From Paulinella micropora (lineage: Eukaryota; Cercozoa; Imbricatea; Euglyphida), in the NCBI GenBank assembly GCA_009731375.1, contig BJOX01000117.1, positions 686,858 through 750,857 of the forward strand: a DNA stretch of 64,000 nucleotides. The letters run 5' to 3'. Below are positions 18,914 through 28,257 of this stretch, piece by piece. The first letter of the stretch is position 1; each line of letters opens with the position of its first letter. The position numbers and the translations under genes are program-made. The notes below the pieces were generated by a model. The model did no database searches. It was not told where the DNA came from and was given only the letters and a program-made list of their open reading frames with translations.

Positions 18914-20426
18914 ATGCCAGTCCAATACGGAGGAGAACTAGTCCATCAGACTAAGGAACTGCTCACAGGTAAGTATGAATTGAACAAAGTTACCAGTCGT
19001 GAAGGGTCGCAAACTATCCCACTTACTACTGCTGGTGGTATGGAAAGCACCTTTGAAATTCCTACTCGCCCTTTGAACCTTGCGAGGTCGGTGTTGCGAT
19101 CTACTTACACTCCTACTGCTGCAGGTGCAGGCAACTTTAATCGTATTTATATGGATTGTCTGTCTATGATTAAAACTATTGAACTGCGAAGCCGAAGCGG
19201 GCAGTCTGTGCAATCTCCAACATGTGGCTAATTACACTAAGGTGATATGGAAACCAGAAATTAAGTATGAAAAATTTATGGCACTTGAAAATCATGGTGC
19301 TTATGATGATGACAAGAAAACAGGCAATTCTGGCGCTATGCTTCAAAAGTGTAATGCTGGAAAAGTTGAAATCGGAAGTGTAGCAGAAAGAAAGGCAATT
19401 ACTGATGCAGCCAATACTGCTGGAGTGGTTGCTGCAGTTCAAGGATATTACAAAGTGCCACTTGTTAATGCCCGTCGCCACGATGATACCGCTCTTGCTG
19501 ATAGCAGTGCGGGTACTTATAGCCTTGTTGATGTTCCTTTTGAGGAGGCTAAGTATTTCGAAGGAGGTACTGATAACAAGACTACTCATGCTATCAGTGT
19601 TAAGTTTCCTTTGGGTATGCTGTTTGGAACTATTTTTGAACTGGACAAGACTATCGGTTTTAACGAAATTTTGGATATGCGTATTGTATGGGAGAGCACT
19701 GCCCGCACTTCATTTTATGGCACTGATGCGAGTTCTATTTCCACTGGTGCTACTGCTACTGCCAATGGTGCTATTGTCTCAAACCTAAATTTATTCCTTG
19801 CTGTTGAGACTGACCCAAATGTCATCCTTGGTGTCCAGCAAAAGATTGCGGGTGAAGGCTTTCCTTTTAAAATTGAATATCCCATTGCTTGGAAACAAAA
19901 TCTTCAAACATCGCAACAGAACTATGTTATTAAGATGAACCGCTCACAGGGTGAAAGAATTCGTCGTATCTATACATCCGCCTTTCACAACACTGAGAGT
20001 GCTAATACTTCCTTTGATAACAGCAATATGCCTGCGGGTTATGCAGCGGGGCCACCAGTAGTTCAAGCACAATCATCTAAGGTTCGAACATATTACACAA
20101 CCCTTGACGGAAGTCGTATTCAACAATTTGATATTGATACATCTAGAAATGAAGACTATATGCTTCTCAAGGATAAGTTGAAGGGTAGTGCTATTTTAAA
20201 TTCTAATGTGTATCATTACAACTGGTTTCATGTGGATACTTGGGACAATAACCGCCCGCTGTGCGATAAGGATACCGACGGATATGAGGTAAGTGGTCTA
20301 AGCCTTGACACCGAGAGGCGATATGAGTTCGTTTCAACTACTGCTGGAAATAATCTTAACCATTACACTTTCGCCATTCTTCAACGAAGTGTGCTTGTTA
20401 AGGGAATTGAAATTTTGATGTCTTAG
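18914..20426 (+). pseudogene. Major capsid protein, double-jelly-roll type, one frameshift
   Basis: The hexon-forming shell protein is about 500 residues, the length expected for Polinton-like virus capsids. It starts MPVQYGGEL, parallel to MPIQHGGEL in the intact element 2 copy (34331-35824). Shared landmarks are REGS, TTAGG, RPFNLARS-like, WKPE, CMLQKCN-like, ARRHDD, PLGM, LDKTI, NPDVI-like, YNWFHVDTWDN and GLSLDTERR. A small indel near 19197 shifts the frame between SRSG and LCNLQHV. Assignment rests on position next to the penton, length, and the pair of related copies. The stop is followed within a few bases by a type I palindrome. Confidence 0.85.
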
Positions 20427-20429
20427 ATA

Positions 20430-20553
20430 GTTATCAACTACACTCACATTCGCTTCGCTCATTTTCGTTTGTTGATAACCATCGATGCTTAATAAAATAT
20501 TTTTTTAATTTTAATGATATAGGATAAACTATTTCAAATTTTTGAAATAGTTT
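20430..20553. terminator. Type I palindrome and a 13-bp stem hairpin after the capsid gene
   Basis: GTTATCAAC (20430-20438) pairs with GTTGATAAC (20471-20479) around the standard type I loop. A separate hairpin pairs AAACTATTTCAAA (20526-20538) with TTTGAAATAGTTT (20541-20553), 25 bases before the next start codon. Confidence 0.7.
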
Positions 20554-20578
20554 TGGAGACGAAAGCAAAAGTTCGCGA

Positions 20579-21742
20579 ATGTCTCATCAAAGAAATTTAA
20601 TCGCACAAAATCCAGACGGAGATTTCGTGAATGTAAAAGTAGGGCATGATGGTTATCTTGAGACTAATGTTGAAAAAACAGCATTTGGTGAATTAGCAAC
20701 ATCACAATACACGCCGATTATACAAGAAACATTTATGTATAATGTAAATACCTCTAAGTGGAACACAAGCACTACTAGTGCTACATTAGAGCAAAAGAGT
20801 GCTATGGCATATCTAACAACACAGGCAGTTGGAGGTTCAAGATTATTCATTGAAACAAAAAAGAAAATTAAATATCGTGCTGGTATGGGGGTATGTGTCA
20901 GATTTACTGCTTTGTGGAATACAAATGAAGCAGGCGGATATTCATCTTATGTAGGTATTGGTGATTCCTTCTTGACGGATGGATTTTTCTTCTCAAGAGA
21001 AAATGGTGTAATGAAAATATACCAATTAAACAACTCCACTGTCATTACCGAGGTTAAACAAAGTCAATGGAATGTAGATAAAGCGGATGGAACCGATTAC
21101 TTACCAGCAATTGATTTCAGTAAGGGTAATGTATTTCAGATTAAATATCAATACTTAGGTTTTGGGCAGATATCATTTTATATTGAAAATCCAAACACTG
21201 GACAATTTCAACTAGTCCATGCTATACGATATGCCAACAGCAAAACTGCTACATCTCTTAATAATACTACTTTACCATTCTTGGCTTCTTTGGCTGTTGG
21301 TGCTAATCCGCAAATCCAAAATCTTAGAATTGCCAGTGTTGGATGCTTTATTGAAGGAACTGAAATCATAAGAGGTATTCCATTTATTTATGAAAGAACA
21401 GCAAATACAACGAATGTAGCAACTCATGCTTTTACTATGAGAAATAATACTAATATTATTGGAAACACTATTGCTAATTATAGTATAGTGTATCCTAGAC
21501 GGCTAAATATTCTAAATACTGACACTAAAAGTAGCGTAATCATTAAGGTGATAAAAAATGCTACACTTACAGGCGCCGTGTATGCTGAGAACAATACAAA
21601 TACGAGTTTAGTTTCGTTTGATACTACTGCCACTATTAGTGGCGGGAATGTGATTGCTGTTGTATTCGTGAATACTAGTGATGCTCAAAGTATAAATTTT
21701 GCTGATTATGATTTAGATGACATGTTCCAAGCGAAAGGCTAA
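20579..21742 (+). CDS. Phage-like virion protein with putative lectin-type beta sandwich
   Basis: This intact 387-residue protein begins MSHQRNLIAQNPDGDF. The central part has KYRAGMGVCVRFTALW, YVGIGD..TDGFFF, KGNVFQIKYQYLGFGQISF, YIENPNTGQFQLVH and LNNTTLPFLA. Proteins with this series of motifs occur in bacteriophages and some large DNA viruses, and a LamG/concanavalin-like fold is likely; I base this on remembered motif similarity. The C-terminal 130 residues look like a second beta domain. The element 2 homologue (32995-34228) is broken. Position beside the major capsid gene suggests a surface or decoration protein. Confidence 0.7.
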   Translation: MSHQRNLIAQNPDGDFVNVKVGHDGYLETNVEKTAFGELATSQYTPIIQETFMYNVNTSKWNTSTTSATLEQKSAMAYLTTQAVGGSRLFIETKKKIKYRAGMGVCVRFTALWNTNEAGGYSSYVGIGDSFLTDGFFFSRENGVMKIYQLNNSTVITEVKQSQWNVDKADGTDYLPAIDFSKGNVFQIKYQYLGFGQISFYIENPNTGQFQLVHAIRYANSKTATSLNNTTLPFLASLAVGANPQIQNLRIASVGCFIEGTEIIRGIPFIYERTANTTNVATHAFTMRNNTNIIGNTIANYSIVYPRRLNILNTDTKSSVIIKVIKNATLTGAVYAENNTNTSLVSFDTTATISGGNVIAVVFVNTSDAQSINFADYDLDDMFQAKG

Positions 21743-21854
21743 CTATAACAGCACAGGCTACTGCAAATCAGACTAAGTATTCAGTATGCTTTTACTTGGT
21801 TAGAAGACCCATGAAAGCAAAAAAAACGATAATGGAAGTGTGGATTTTCAAATA
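21743..21854. other. Decayed palindrome remnant
   Basis: AAAAAACGATAATGGAAGTGTGGATTTTCAAATATCAC resembles the right half of the palindrome at 13505-13567. The left half is missing or mutated. It lies between convergent gene ends, as at 13436-13567. No gene is seen. Confidence 0.5.
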
Positions 21855-22359
21855 TCACTTTTTAAAATACTTGATAAAATTATTTTTTCTAACTTCATTC
21901 ATTTCTTCATTTTTTTCTAGAAATGAAAGCACACATGCCACATCGCAAAATCTATCATCGTCAATTGAAACTGATAACACATTTTTTTTCTTACACTCTT
22001 TACAAGGTGCTTTATTTAATATACATCCTTCTTCTGTACATGTAGCATTCGCTATTTCTTCACCCACTTTCATTTTAATCTCTGTAATTCCAGTCTCTTT
22101 TAAATCAGTCTCCTTAAAATGTATTGTAGTTGTTTTGGATGTAGTCCAAAACAACGATTTNNNNNNNNNNCGGCTCTTCGACCAACACGTTTTCTAAAGG
22201 TATAACTACTTTCACATTGTCATCACGTGGTTTATATTGTTCATAGAAAGAAACAATATCAGGCTTAGTCCATTTAATTGAAGGTTTCTTAATTTCGCTG
22301 TCAAGGCTCCATTTTTCAATTTCACTAAAGTAATCTTGTTTGGTGCTTTGGTCGGTCAT
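21855..22359 (-). CDS. Putative zinc-binding protein (FCxxxC, TRASH-like), with an N gap
   Basis: The start is ATG 22359 (MTDQSTKQDYF). A 10-base N gap at 22161-22170 splits the gene, and the downstream part is in another frame. The C-terminal half has CTEEGC, CKEC and FCDVACVLSFL. This pattern of Cys pairs ending in FCxxxCxxxFL resembles treble-clef/TRASH zinc fingers. No element 2 homologue is at this locus, although element 2 has an FCSNYCFE protein at 45796. A nucleic-acid or protein-binding role is inferred only. Confidence 0.6.
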
Positions 22360-22387
22360 TGGTATATGTATAGTAAAATTTTATTTT

Positions 22388-22678
22388 TTATTGTAAATAT
22401 TTTTTTACTTCACTTTTAATGTCAGTAAATTTCTCAAACCACGGCTGTTTCATAACCCATTCAAGGTATGGTTTGTCAATTGTAGCAACATCTTGAATTT
22501 TCTCACCTTTATACTTACCAAATGGAAAAGTATCCTTTGGCTTGCCTGCCCGTGCCTTTTCAATCATTTGAATTTCGTCGTTAATTATCTTTTTAACATC
22601 GGTAAGAGAAAATGTTTCTTTTTTATTTTCAATAGAGAGTTTTTCAAACTTCTCGCATAGTCTGGTTAGGGCGGTCAT
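22388..22678 (-). CDS. Small ExoX C-terminal-like (DUF3820-type) protein
   Basis: The 96-residue protein starts MTALTRLCEKFEKLS. After a short helical region comes TFPFGKYKGEKIQDVATIDKPYLEWV, the FGKYKG...D..YL.W pattern of the domain found at the C-terminus of exonuclease X and in DUF3820 proteins. No nuclease catalytic residues are present, so it would be a binding module rather than an enzyme. The element 2 homologue at 32061-32339 is intact. In both elements it sits near the polymerase, so a replication role is plausible. Confidence 0.75.
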   Translation of the reverse strand: MTALTRLCEKFEKLSIENKKETFSLTDVKKIINDEIQMIEKARAGKPKDTFPFGKYKGEKIQDVATIDKPYLEWVMKQPWFEKFTDIKSEVKKYLQ

Positions 22679-22723
22679 AGTATAGTATATGGTATATATT
22701 TTATAGAAAAAAATTAATTAATT

Positions 22724-22781
22724 GATATTTATCAACTTCACTCTCATTCGCTTCGCTCATTATCGTTTGTTGATAAACATC
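22724..22781. terminator. Type I palindrome overlapping the polymerase 3' end
   Basis: GATATTTATCAAC pairs with GTTGATAAACATC. Read on the minus strand, its right arm encodes the last residues of the polymerase (TMFINKR) and its stop codon. Element 2's polymerase has a different, shorter tail at this point. Confidence 0.75.
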
Positions 22782-25672
22782 GTTTGATATCCGTAAGGAA
22801 TACTATCATTATCTGTGTAGAAGTTTCGCCCACACCATCTTGATTTATTAACTACTTTTACAACATTCTTTTGGTGTTGTATGCTAAAGTGTTCAATGTG
22901 TTGCTGTTTGCTGTTTCTACTTGTGTGTATCTTCTTCATTATAAAGTCTCTCGTGTTTGTTAGGCTTTGACCCTTGTCCATTAGTTCATATGAAGCAGGA
23001 TTTAATTTCTTTAAGTCTAAGCCTTTACCTCTGAAATGGAAGTGTGTTTCTTTATCATCCTTCTTTACATACTCTAACATATATAACTTGGGTGCTATCC
23101 ATAAACCTTTTATTATTTTGCAACCAGTTCCAAGGTCATCATCCATTCCTCCGATTGTTTTATCTCTAAATCTCTTTATCCGTTCAATATTTCTTACATG
23201 GCTTTGAATGCTGTCTGTGTCTGTATAATAATAGTCATTGTCTTGGTTGTTGTCTGGGTTAGCCTCAGTCATATACTTATACATAATTCGTCGGCTGTAT
23301 GCTAATATGAAGGCTCCATATTGTGTAGGTTTTGTAATTTTTTCTTCTATCAATTGTTCGTCGCGTGGGGTTCCTGTAATAAGCCAAAGTTCGTCATTGA
23401 ATTTTTCAATATCGGTTATTACGTGTTTAGCCCAGAATTTTCAGTATTCGTGGTTTTTAGAAATATATTTACTCACTGAGTTTATCGGTCTTTGAATTGT
23501 CTTCCCGTATAAAGCATTCATAAACAACTTCGCTAATAGATATTGTGGAGTGCTTTTCTTTGAGTTTTGTTTTTTCTTGAATAATTCCAAAATGTAGTCT
23601 TTGAATACTGGTTCTGCTCCCTCTGTGTAATATCCACGATTGATTTTGATTTGATATCCAAGTTCAATCATATCTTCAATGTCTACAGAAGTTAGCCATT
23701 GGTCTTTCATATCCCTTAATTCCCACTTTAAACAACCTTTGCTATCTCTGTATGGCACTCGCGGGTGTAAAAGGTTTTTTGGTGATATGTAATCAACATT
23801 CCATATACCTAATTTACCCAACATTTTTTCTGTTGGTTTGTCATGTTCTATTATTTTGCCCGTCATAAATAATTCAAGCATCGCAGTTGGATAAAGACTT
23901 ACAACATCGGCATCAATGAGATAATCAACAATCTCATCAAAACTTATTTCGCCTCTTTTATATTTTTCATATTGCTCAGAGATAAATCTTCTTTTGCTTG
24001 GGTAAGTTCTAGCGCCATATACCGCTCTTCTAAAATCTCTTTCTTGTTTTAATTTTGGAAGATAGATTTTGTATTTTTTGCCAATTTTCTTTTTCCATAA
24101 ATTGAATGTAAGAGACGAAGTAGAGATAAACTTTGTTATATTAGTTTTATGTTCGTTGAATGTCTGTTTATTGAGTGTGTCGTGTAATTCCTTTAGCCCA
24201 ATTACATCCTTTTCTAAATACACTAAACATTCTTTTTTGGTTTCCTCGTCCATCTCTTCCCATCGCTTCGCTTTGCTATGGTCAAAATCACCTTTCAAAA
24301 CATTACAACCCAATGTTTCAAGGTTCTTTTTAAGGCTCCCTTCAGTGTGCTTACACATATCCCAAAATTTTATGTTCTTGTATTCCAATGAGATAATAGC
24401 CCCATTATTAATCAAAGGAGTATCTTTTATTTTTCTTTTTATAAATTCTTTTTGAAGGAAGTAGTGGTCAAACTTACTACCATTAAAAGCATTAACATAT
24501 AATGTCGCTTCTGGATTTTTGTTTTTTAATTCTTCCGCATATTCAAAGATAATATCTATTAATTTTGAAATACAATCATCACCAGCGACATATTTAAAAC
24601 CAATATCTGAAATTGTATAACCTGCTATATAAGGCGTGTGTAATTCTTGTTGATTTGTAAATGTCTCAAGGTCGTAATGAAAAACCTCATCTTCATTGTT
24701 GTATTTCATTTCAACAAATCTAGTTAATAATTTTCTCTCGTTTCTAAACATCGCATCCACATAAGATTGTCTATCTTCATTACAAGTATGTTTATCAAAG
24801 TATGTTTTATAACAATCGGGGCATTTCTTTTTGTTTCTTATTATAAACCCTAAATAATGATTTTCTTTGAGATAACAAAGCACATCAGCAGTAATTAAAG
24901 GGTCTTCAAAGTTTTTGAAAGTTTGTTTTGTTGTCGCATCAGTTATTTCAAAATACTTGCATTCAATACAATATTTTTTCAATATTTCAAAACCAACCGA
25001 GAAAGGTATGAATGAATTAGGTTCAAGATTAAATTCTTTTCTAATTTCATTAGCCTTGTTTTTGTTAATATCAAATTTTAATATCTTTTTATTGACTTGA
25101 AAGAAACAATTATTACCTCTACTTCGTGGATTAATATGTATTCCTTCATCTGTTCTATGTTTTTTATCCCTTCCTGAAGTATTACATCCGCCTCCGTTTT
25201 CTTGGATAATTTCAATTCTAATAAGATGAATAAATCGGTCATATCCGTTAGCACTGGCTTCAATATTTTCCTCATTGAATAGATAAATGGCATTAAATAA
25301 ATTTTCAACATTCTTTATCTTTACGGCATTGAAAGTTTGCCATTTAAACCACTTTTCGTCATTAATGTCCGTATTATAAGAAAATTTGACGTGAATACTT
25401 GCTTCGTTTGTCATACCTCTGGTTCTAGCGTCTTTTACTGCTCTCATAATATGAAATTCAATCGCATCCATATCATAAAAATTTACATCTAGTTTTCTAA
25501 GAGTGTATGTATATGAATTTAAGGTTCTATTTCGCTTTGGTCTTAATTCAATAAGTTTTACCTCCCGTCGTCTTGGTTCGCTCGCCTTAGTTTCGCGTAA
25601 ATGTGCTCTAGTTTTCAATAGTTCCCTCACATTTTCGCTTGGTCTTGGTGCTGATGGTAAGGGTGGTGGCAT
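22760..25672 (-). pseudogene. Protein-primed-type family B DNA polymerase, one nonsense codon
   Basis: This replicative polymerase has 970 codons from ATG 25672. A Pro-rich start and an N-terminal region with GGGC and NNCFF are followed by a zinc-like CPDC..C (about 284-297). Exonuclease motifs follow: HYDLETF (332-338), NAFNGSKFD (394-402) and YLEKDVIGL (485-493). Polymerase motifs are DADVVSLYPTAM (587-598), LAKLFMNALYG (713-723) and YTDTDS (816-821). Codon 744 is TGA at 23441-23443, in a place where element 2 has TGG (Trp). All motifs on both sides share one frame, so a single substitution breaks an otherwise complete gene. Confidence 0.92.
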
Positions 25673-25796
25673 TATATCAATGGTGATATAAAATATTAGA
25701 AAAATATTAAATTGTTTTACCGATATATATATATATAAATTGTCTTACCTTTAACATGAAATTCATAATAAAAAAAATAATTTTCGTTTTTTTGTT

Positions 25797-25973
25797 TTAT
25801 GCTCCTCTCGCCTTCATTTCTTCATATTCCTTAAGTTTTCTATTTCGTTCTTTTAATTGCTCCTTCCTCTTTTGATTAATTTCATCCTTATTTCTTTTGT
25901 AATATGCGAGAGCCTTTTCGGAGTTAGCCTTTCGTTTGTCCTCGGGTGTGAGATATTTCTTGTGTCTCCCCAT
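25797..25973 (-). CDS. Tiny basic protein (58 residues)
   Basis: It starts MGRHKKYLTPEDKRK and is almost entirely charged helix, with a YYKRNKDEI segment. It resembles the first part of the 84-residue protein at 27861-28115 in element 2 (GRPAKYTS..EKKKAHYEA, then YYERNKEAV) and has the same position upstream of the polymerase. Short basic proteins of this kind are common in such elements and may bind DNA. Confidence 0.6.
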   Translation of the reverse strand: MGRHKKYLTPEDKRKANSEKALAYYKRNKDEINQKRKEQLKERNRKLKEYEEMKARGA

Positions 25974-26015
25974 ATCTATATTATAAGTAATATAATTTTA
26001 CTCTTTAACATAAAA

Positions 26016-26243
26016 TTAATTATTATAATATCTTTCTATATCGTCATTTCTGCGAATTATTCTGACAACTTTATGTCCTCCTATCATAATCTCATCTCTC
26101 TCCGCGAAGAAATCTCTATGAAAATCTGATTTTTCGTGCGCGTATTTGCCGTATATTCCGATAGTCTTACCACATACGCAAGTATATTTCTGTTTTCTTC
26201 TTTCTTTGATATATTCCGCTTTCTTCTGTTTGCGAGTATCCAT
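26016..26243 (-). CDS. Small C2H2-like zinc-finger protein
   Basis: This 75-residue protein has a basic N-terminal helix (MDTRKQKKAEYIKERRKQK), then YTCVCGKTIG..YAHEKSDFH. That gives two Cys and two His at zinc-finger spacing. Such helix-plus-finger proteins are frequent near the termini of Polinton-like and giant viruses. It may bind DNA, possibly as a transcription factor; this is inferred. Confidence 0.65.
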   Translation of the reverse strand: MDTRKQKKAEYIKERRKQKYTCVCGKTIGIYGKYAHEKSDFHRDFFAERDEIMIGGHKVVRIIRRNDDIERYYNN

Positions 26244-26306
26244 TTATATTAATGTTCTGTTGTTTTTTAAATACTTAAAAAAACAACAGGGTGCTCGTGC
26301 GGTGGT

Positions 26307-26601
26307 GCTCTTTGGGGTGTTTTATGCTCAATCTATAATCTCTTTTAGATTATAGATATTATTGATTTTCGTTTTTATTTAAAAACCTTAAAAAAGAATT
26401 CTAAACTTTTTCTTGTTTTTATTTAAAAGCAAGTAAAGAGTAAGAGAGATTTCTTTATTCTGTTTGCTTGTATTGATTGAAAATTTTGATTTTGTTATTT
26501 TGGTGTTTTGGCGCTTAGTATTGATTTGCGGGAGATTAATAGGAAGGCTTATTTCGTTATTTACAACCCGTAAGAAGGCGACGACGAAAGTCGTTGCCGC
26601 A
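26307..26601 (-). repeat. Element 1 right terminal inverted repeat
   Basis: It is the inverse of 5388-5680. The outermost matching base is 26601. The sequence TTACGGGTT, which occurs inside the repeat, also appears once immediately outside this end (26602-26610). Confidence 0.95.
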
Positions 26602-27299
26602 TTACGGGTTATCTTCTACTCCTCTGCCATCTTTCGCTTTTTGCAAAAATCGCAGCATTTGTCATAATAAACATAAATGAGGTCATTACCGATGTCGGAA
26701 TTTTCCAGGTTGACACCTAGCCCAGGAACATAAAAAATTTCAAGCACACAATTATGTTTGCGAAAAATTTTCTGTTCTGTTCGAATTCTGTTTAATTTGT
26801 TCTGTTCTGTCTGTCTGTTCTCTGTTCTGTCTGTCTGTTCTGTCTGTCTGTTCTGTCTGTCTGTTCTGTCTGTCTGTTCTGTCTGTCTGTTCTGTCTGTC
26901 TGTTCTGTCTGTTCTGCCTGTCTGTTCTGTCTATCTGTCGGTCTGTCTGTCTGTCTATTTCCCTCCTTTTCTTCCTACTTCCTTGGACCTTAAGCTTCCT
27001 TTACTCCTTCCTCTCTTTTTTTGTTTCTTCTCTTTCTTGTTCCTTCTTGACTTTGTATGTCATTCCTCCCCCCCCCCCTTTTTTTTTCCTTCTTCAGCTT
27101 CCTATCCTGTTTGTTTGCTTGCTTTCTTCCTGTGTTCCTCTCTATTCTTTCCTCTGATGTTTTTATTTTTGTTATTCTTTTCCTTTAAAAGAACCTTACT
27201 ATTACGCGCTCTCTCTTTCTCTCTCTCTCATCTCACCTCATCTCATCCAATCCAATCGCATCTCACCCCATCTTTCTCTCTCTCTCTCTCTCTCTCTCT
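26602..27299. repeat. Host spacer between the elements: TCTG and CT microsatellites
   Basis: Unique sequence runs to about 26760. TCTGTCTGTTC-type repeats follow at 26796-26960, then pyrimidine-rich sequence, and a CT run that touches the start of element 2. Open frames here are translated repeats. No gene is supported. Confidence 0.85.
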
Positions 27300-27410
27300 A
27301 GAAGATGATTACACTTTTCATAAGGTCATTTTCAAGAAAATGCCCTCTATGAAAAGTGTCCTACAATCCCAAATCGTCATTTTTAACAGCTAACGAAATC
27401 AAAGAGAAAT
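27300..27410 (+). repeat. Element 2 left terminal inverted repeat with long hairpin
   Basis: It matches the reverse complement of 47699-47810. Positions 27311-27359 form a nearly perfect 49-nt palindrome, starting ACACTTTTCATA and ending TATGAAAAGTGT, ten bases in from the end. The gap from 27411 to 27516 is AT-rich with repeated ATTAATCATTTA and no gene. Confidence 0.93.
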
Positions 27411-27516
27411 AAAGAGAAATCAAAAAGGAAATATTAATCATTTAATTATTAATCATTTAATTATTTATCATTTAAGTAATTATCATTTGAAAAAATATAA
27501 TAACAACTATATAGAA

Positions 27517-27819
27517 ATGGTGTTCATCGGAACGAAAGTTGTCGGGGTAACATTTGAGGGGAGACAAAAGAATTTAATACATCTCATTCATAATCCAAGA
27601 ATGAATGTTTATATAGTAAAAGAACCTAATAATCAATTTGACAAAAATGCTATTAAAGTTGAAACAAGTGATGGAAAACATTTGGGCTATGTGGCCAAAG
27701 AACTAGCAAAGGAAATCAACGAGAAACTACCAGAAAAACGAAAAGTTCATTATAAAGTATATGGCGGTGATTTAGGCAAGAATTATGGAATGGAGATAAC
27801 AATTCAAGTAAAACAATAA
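27517..27819 (+). CDS. HIRAN-domain protein
   Basis: A single-domain protein of 100 residues from ATG 27517. The HIRAN pattern is visible: an early FIGTKVVGVTFEG strand pair, then KEPNNQFDKNAIKVET, then GKHLGYVAKELAKEI. HIRAN domains, as in HLTF/Rad5 proteins, bind DNA 3' ends or damaged DNA. Stand-alone versions occur in phages and mobile elements. It is the outermost gene at the polymerase end and has no homologue in element 1. Confidence 0.85.
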   Translation: MVFIGTKVVGVTFEGRQKNLIHLIHNPRMNVYIVKEPNNQFDKNAIKVETSDGKHLGYVAKELAKEINEKLPEKRKVHYKVYGGDLGKNYGMEITIQVKQ

Positions 27820-27860
27820 TTTTTCATTTATATAATTATCATTACTATTATATAAACATC

Positions 27861-28115
27861 ATGCCATCACAAAGCGGACCAGTATGCTCTGTAAAGTTAG
27901 GGCGACCTGCTAAATATACATCTGTTGAAGAAAAGAAAAAAGCTCATTACGAGGCTTCAAGAAGATATGTCTTAAAAAATCCAGAAATGTATAGAAAGGC
28001 TGGTTTTTCATATTACGAAAGGAATAAAGAAGCCGTATCGGCGAAAAGGAAGGAGCGATATGCGATGAAAAAGAAACAAAAAATGGAAAATGTTGTAGAA
28101 ATTGAAATACAGTAA
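27861..28115 (+). CDS. Small basic protein (84 residues)
   Basis: Highly charged and helix-rich, with GRPAKYTS near the start, which is AT-hook-like (GRP), and YYERNKEAVSAKRKERY later. It is similar in layout to the 58-residue protein at 25797-25973 in element 1, also upstream of the polymerase. DNA binding is likely. The 28116-28257 gap is AT-rich, with nothing else seen. Confidence 0.6.
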   Translation: MPSQSGPVCSVKLGRPAKYTSVEEKKKAHYEASRRYVLKNPEMYRKAGFSYYERNKEAVSAKRKERYAMKKKQKMENVVEIEIQ

Positions 28116-28257
28116 AACTAGTTACTCTAATAATTAATTATTTTTTCCAATAAAAAATTTTTTACATTAATATAATTATCATCTAAACAAATAACACAAC
28201 CATAATATAAATCATTGGGATTAATTACAAACCAAAAAATCTATTCCATAATATACA

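Larger units (their letters stand above)
5388..26601 (+). mobile_element. Element 1: integrated Polinton-like virus
   Basis: The 21.2 kb element is bounded by inverted repeats of about 294 bp. It contains integrase, protein-primed-type family B polymerase, packaging ATPase, adenain-type protease, penton-type and major capsid proteins, fibre and accessory genes. That set defines Polinton-like viruses and Mavericks. Virion genes are clustered on the plus strand with minus-strand genes at both ends. It is more AT-rich than the flanking host DNA. No target-site duplication could be found at the outermost matching bases, so the exact ends may be a few bases off. Several genes are disrupted and two N gaps (11073-11129 and 22161-22170) fall inside it. 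Confidence 0.93.

Noticed and set aside
13436-22781. CRISPR array from the repeated CTCATTCGCTTCGCTCATT unit
   Set aside because: The units are kilobases apart at gene ends, with no regular spacers and no cas genes.
5380-26610. Target-site duplication for element 1
   Set aside because: No direct repeat of 4-8 bases was found immediately outside the matching ends. TTACGGGTT occurs inside the left repeat and outside the right one, but not at matching positions.
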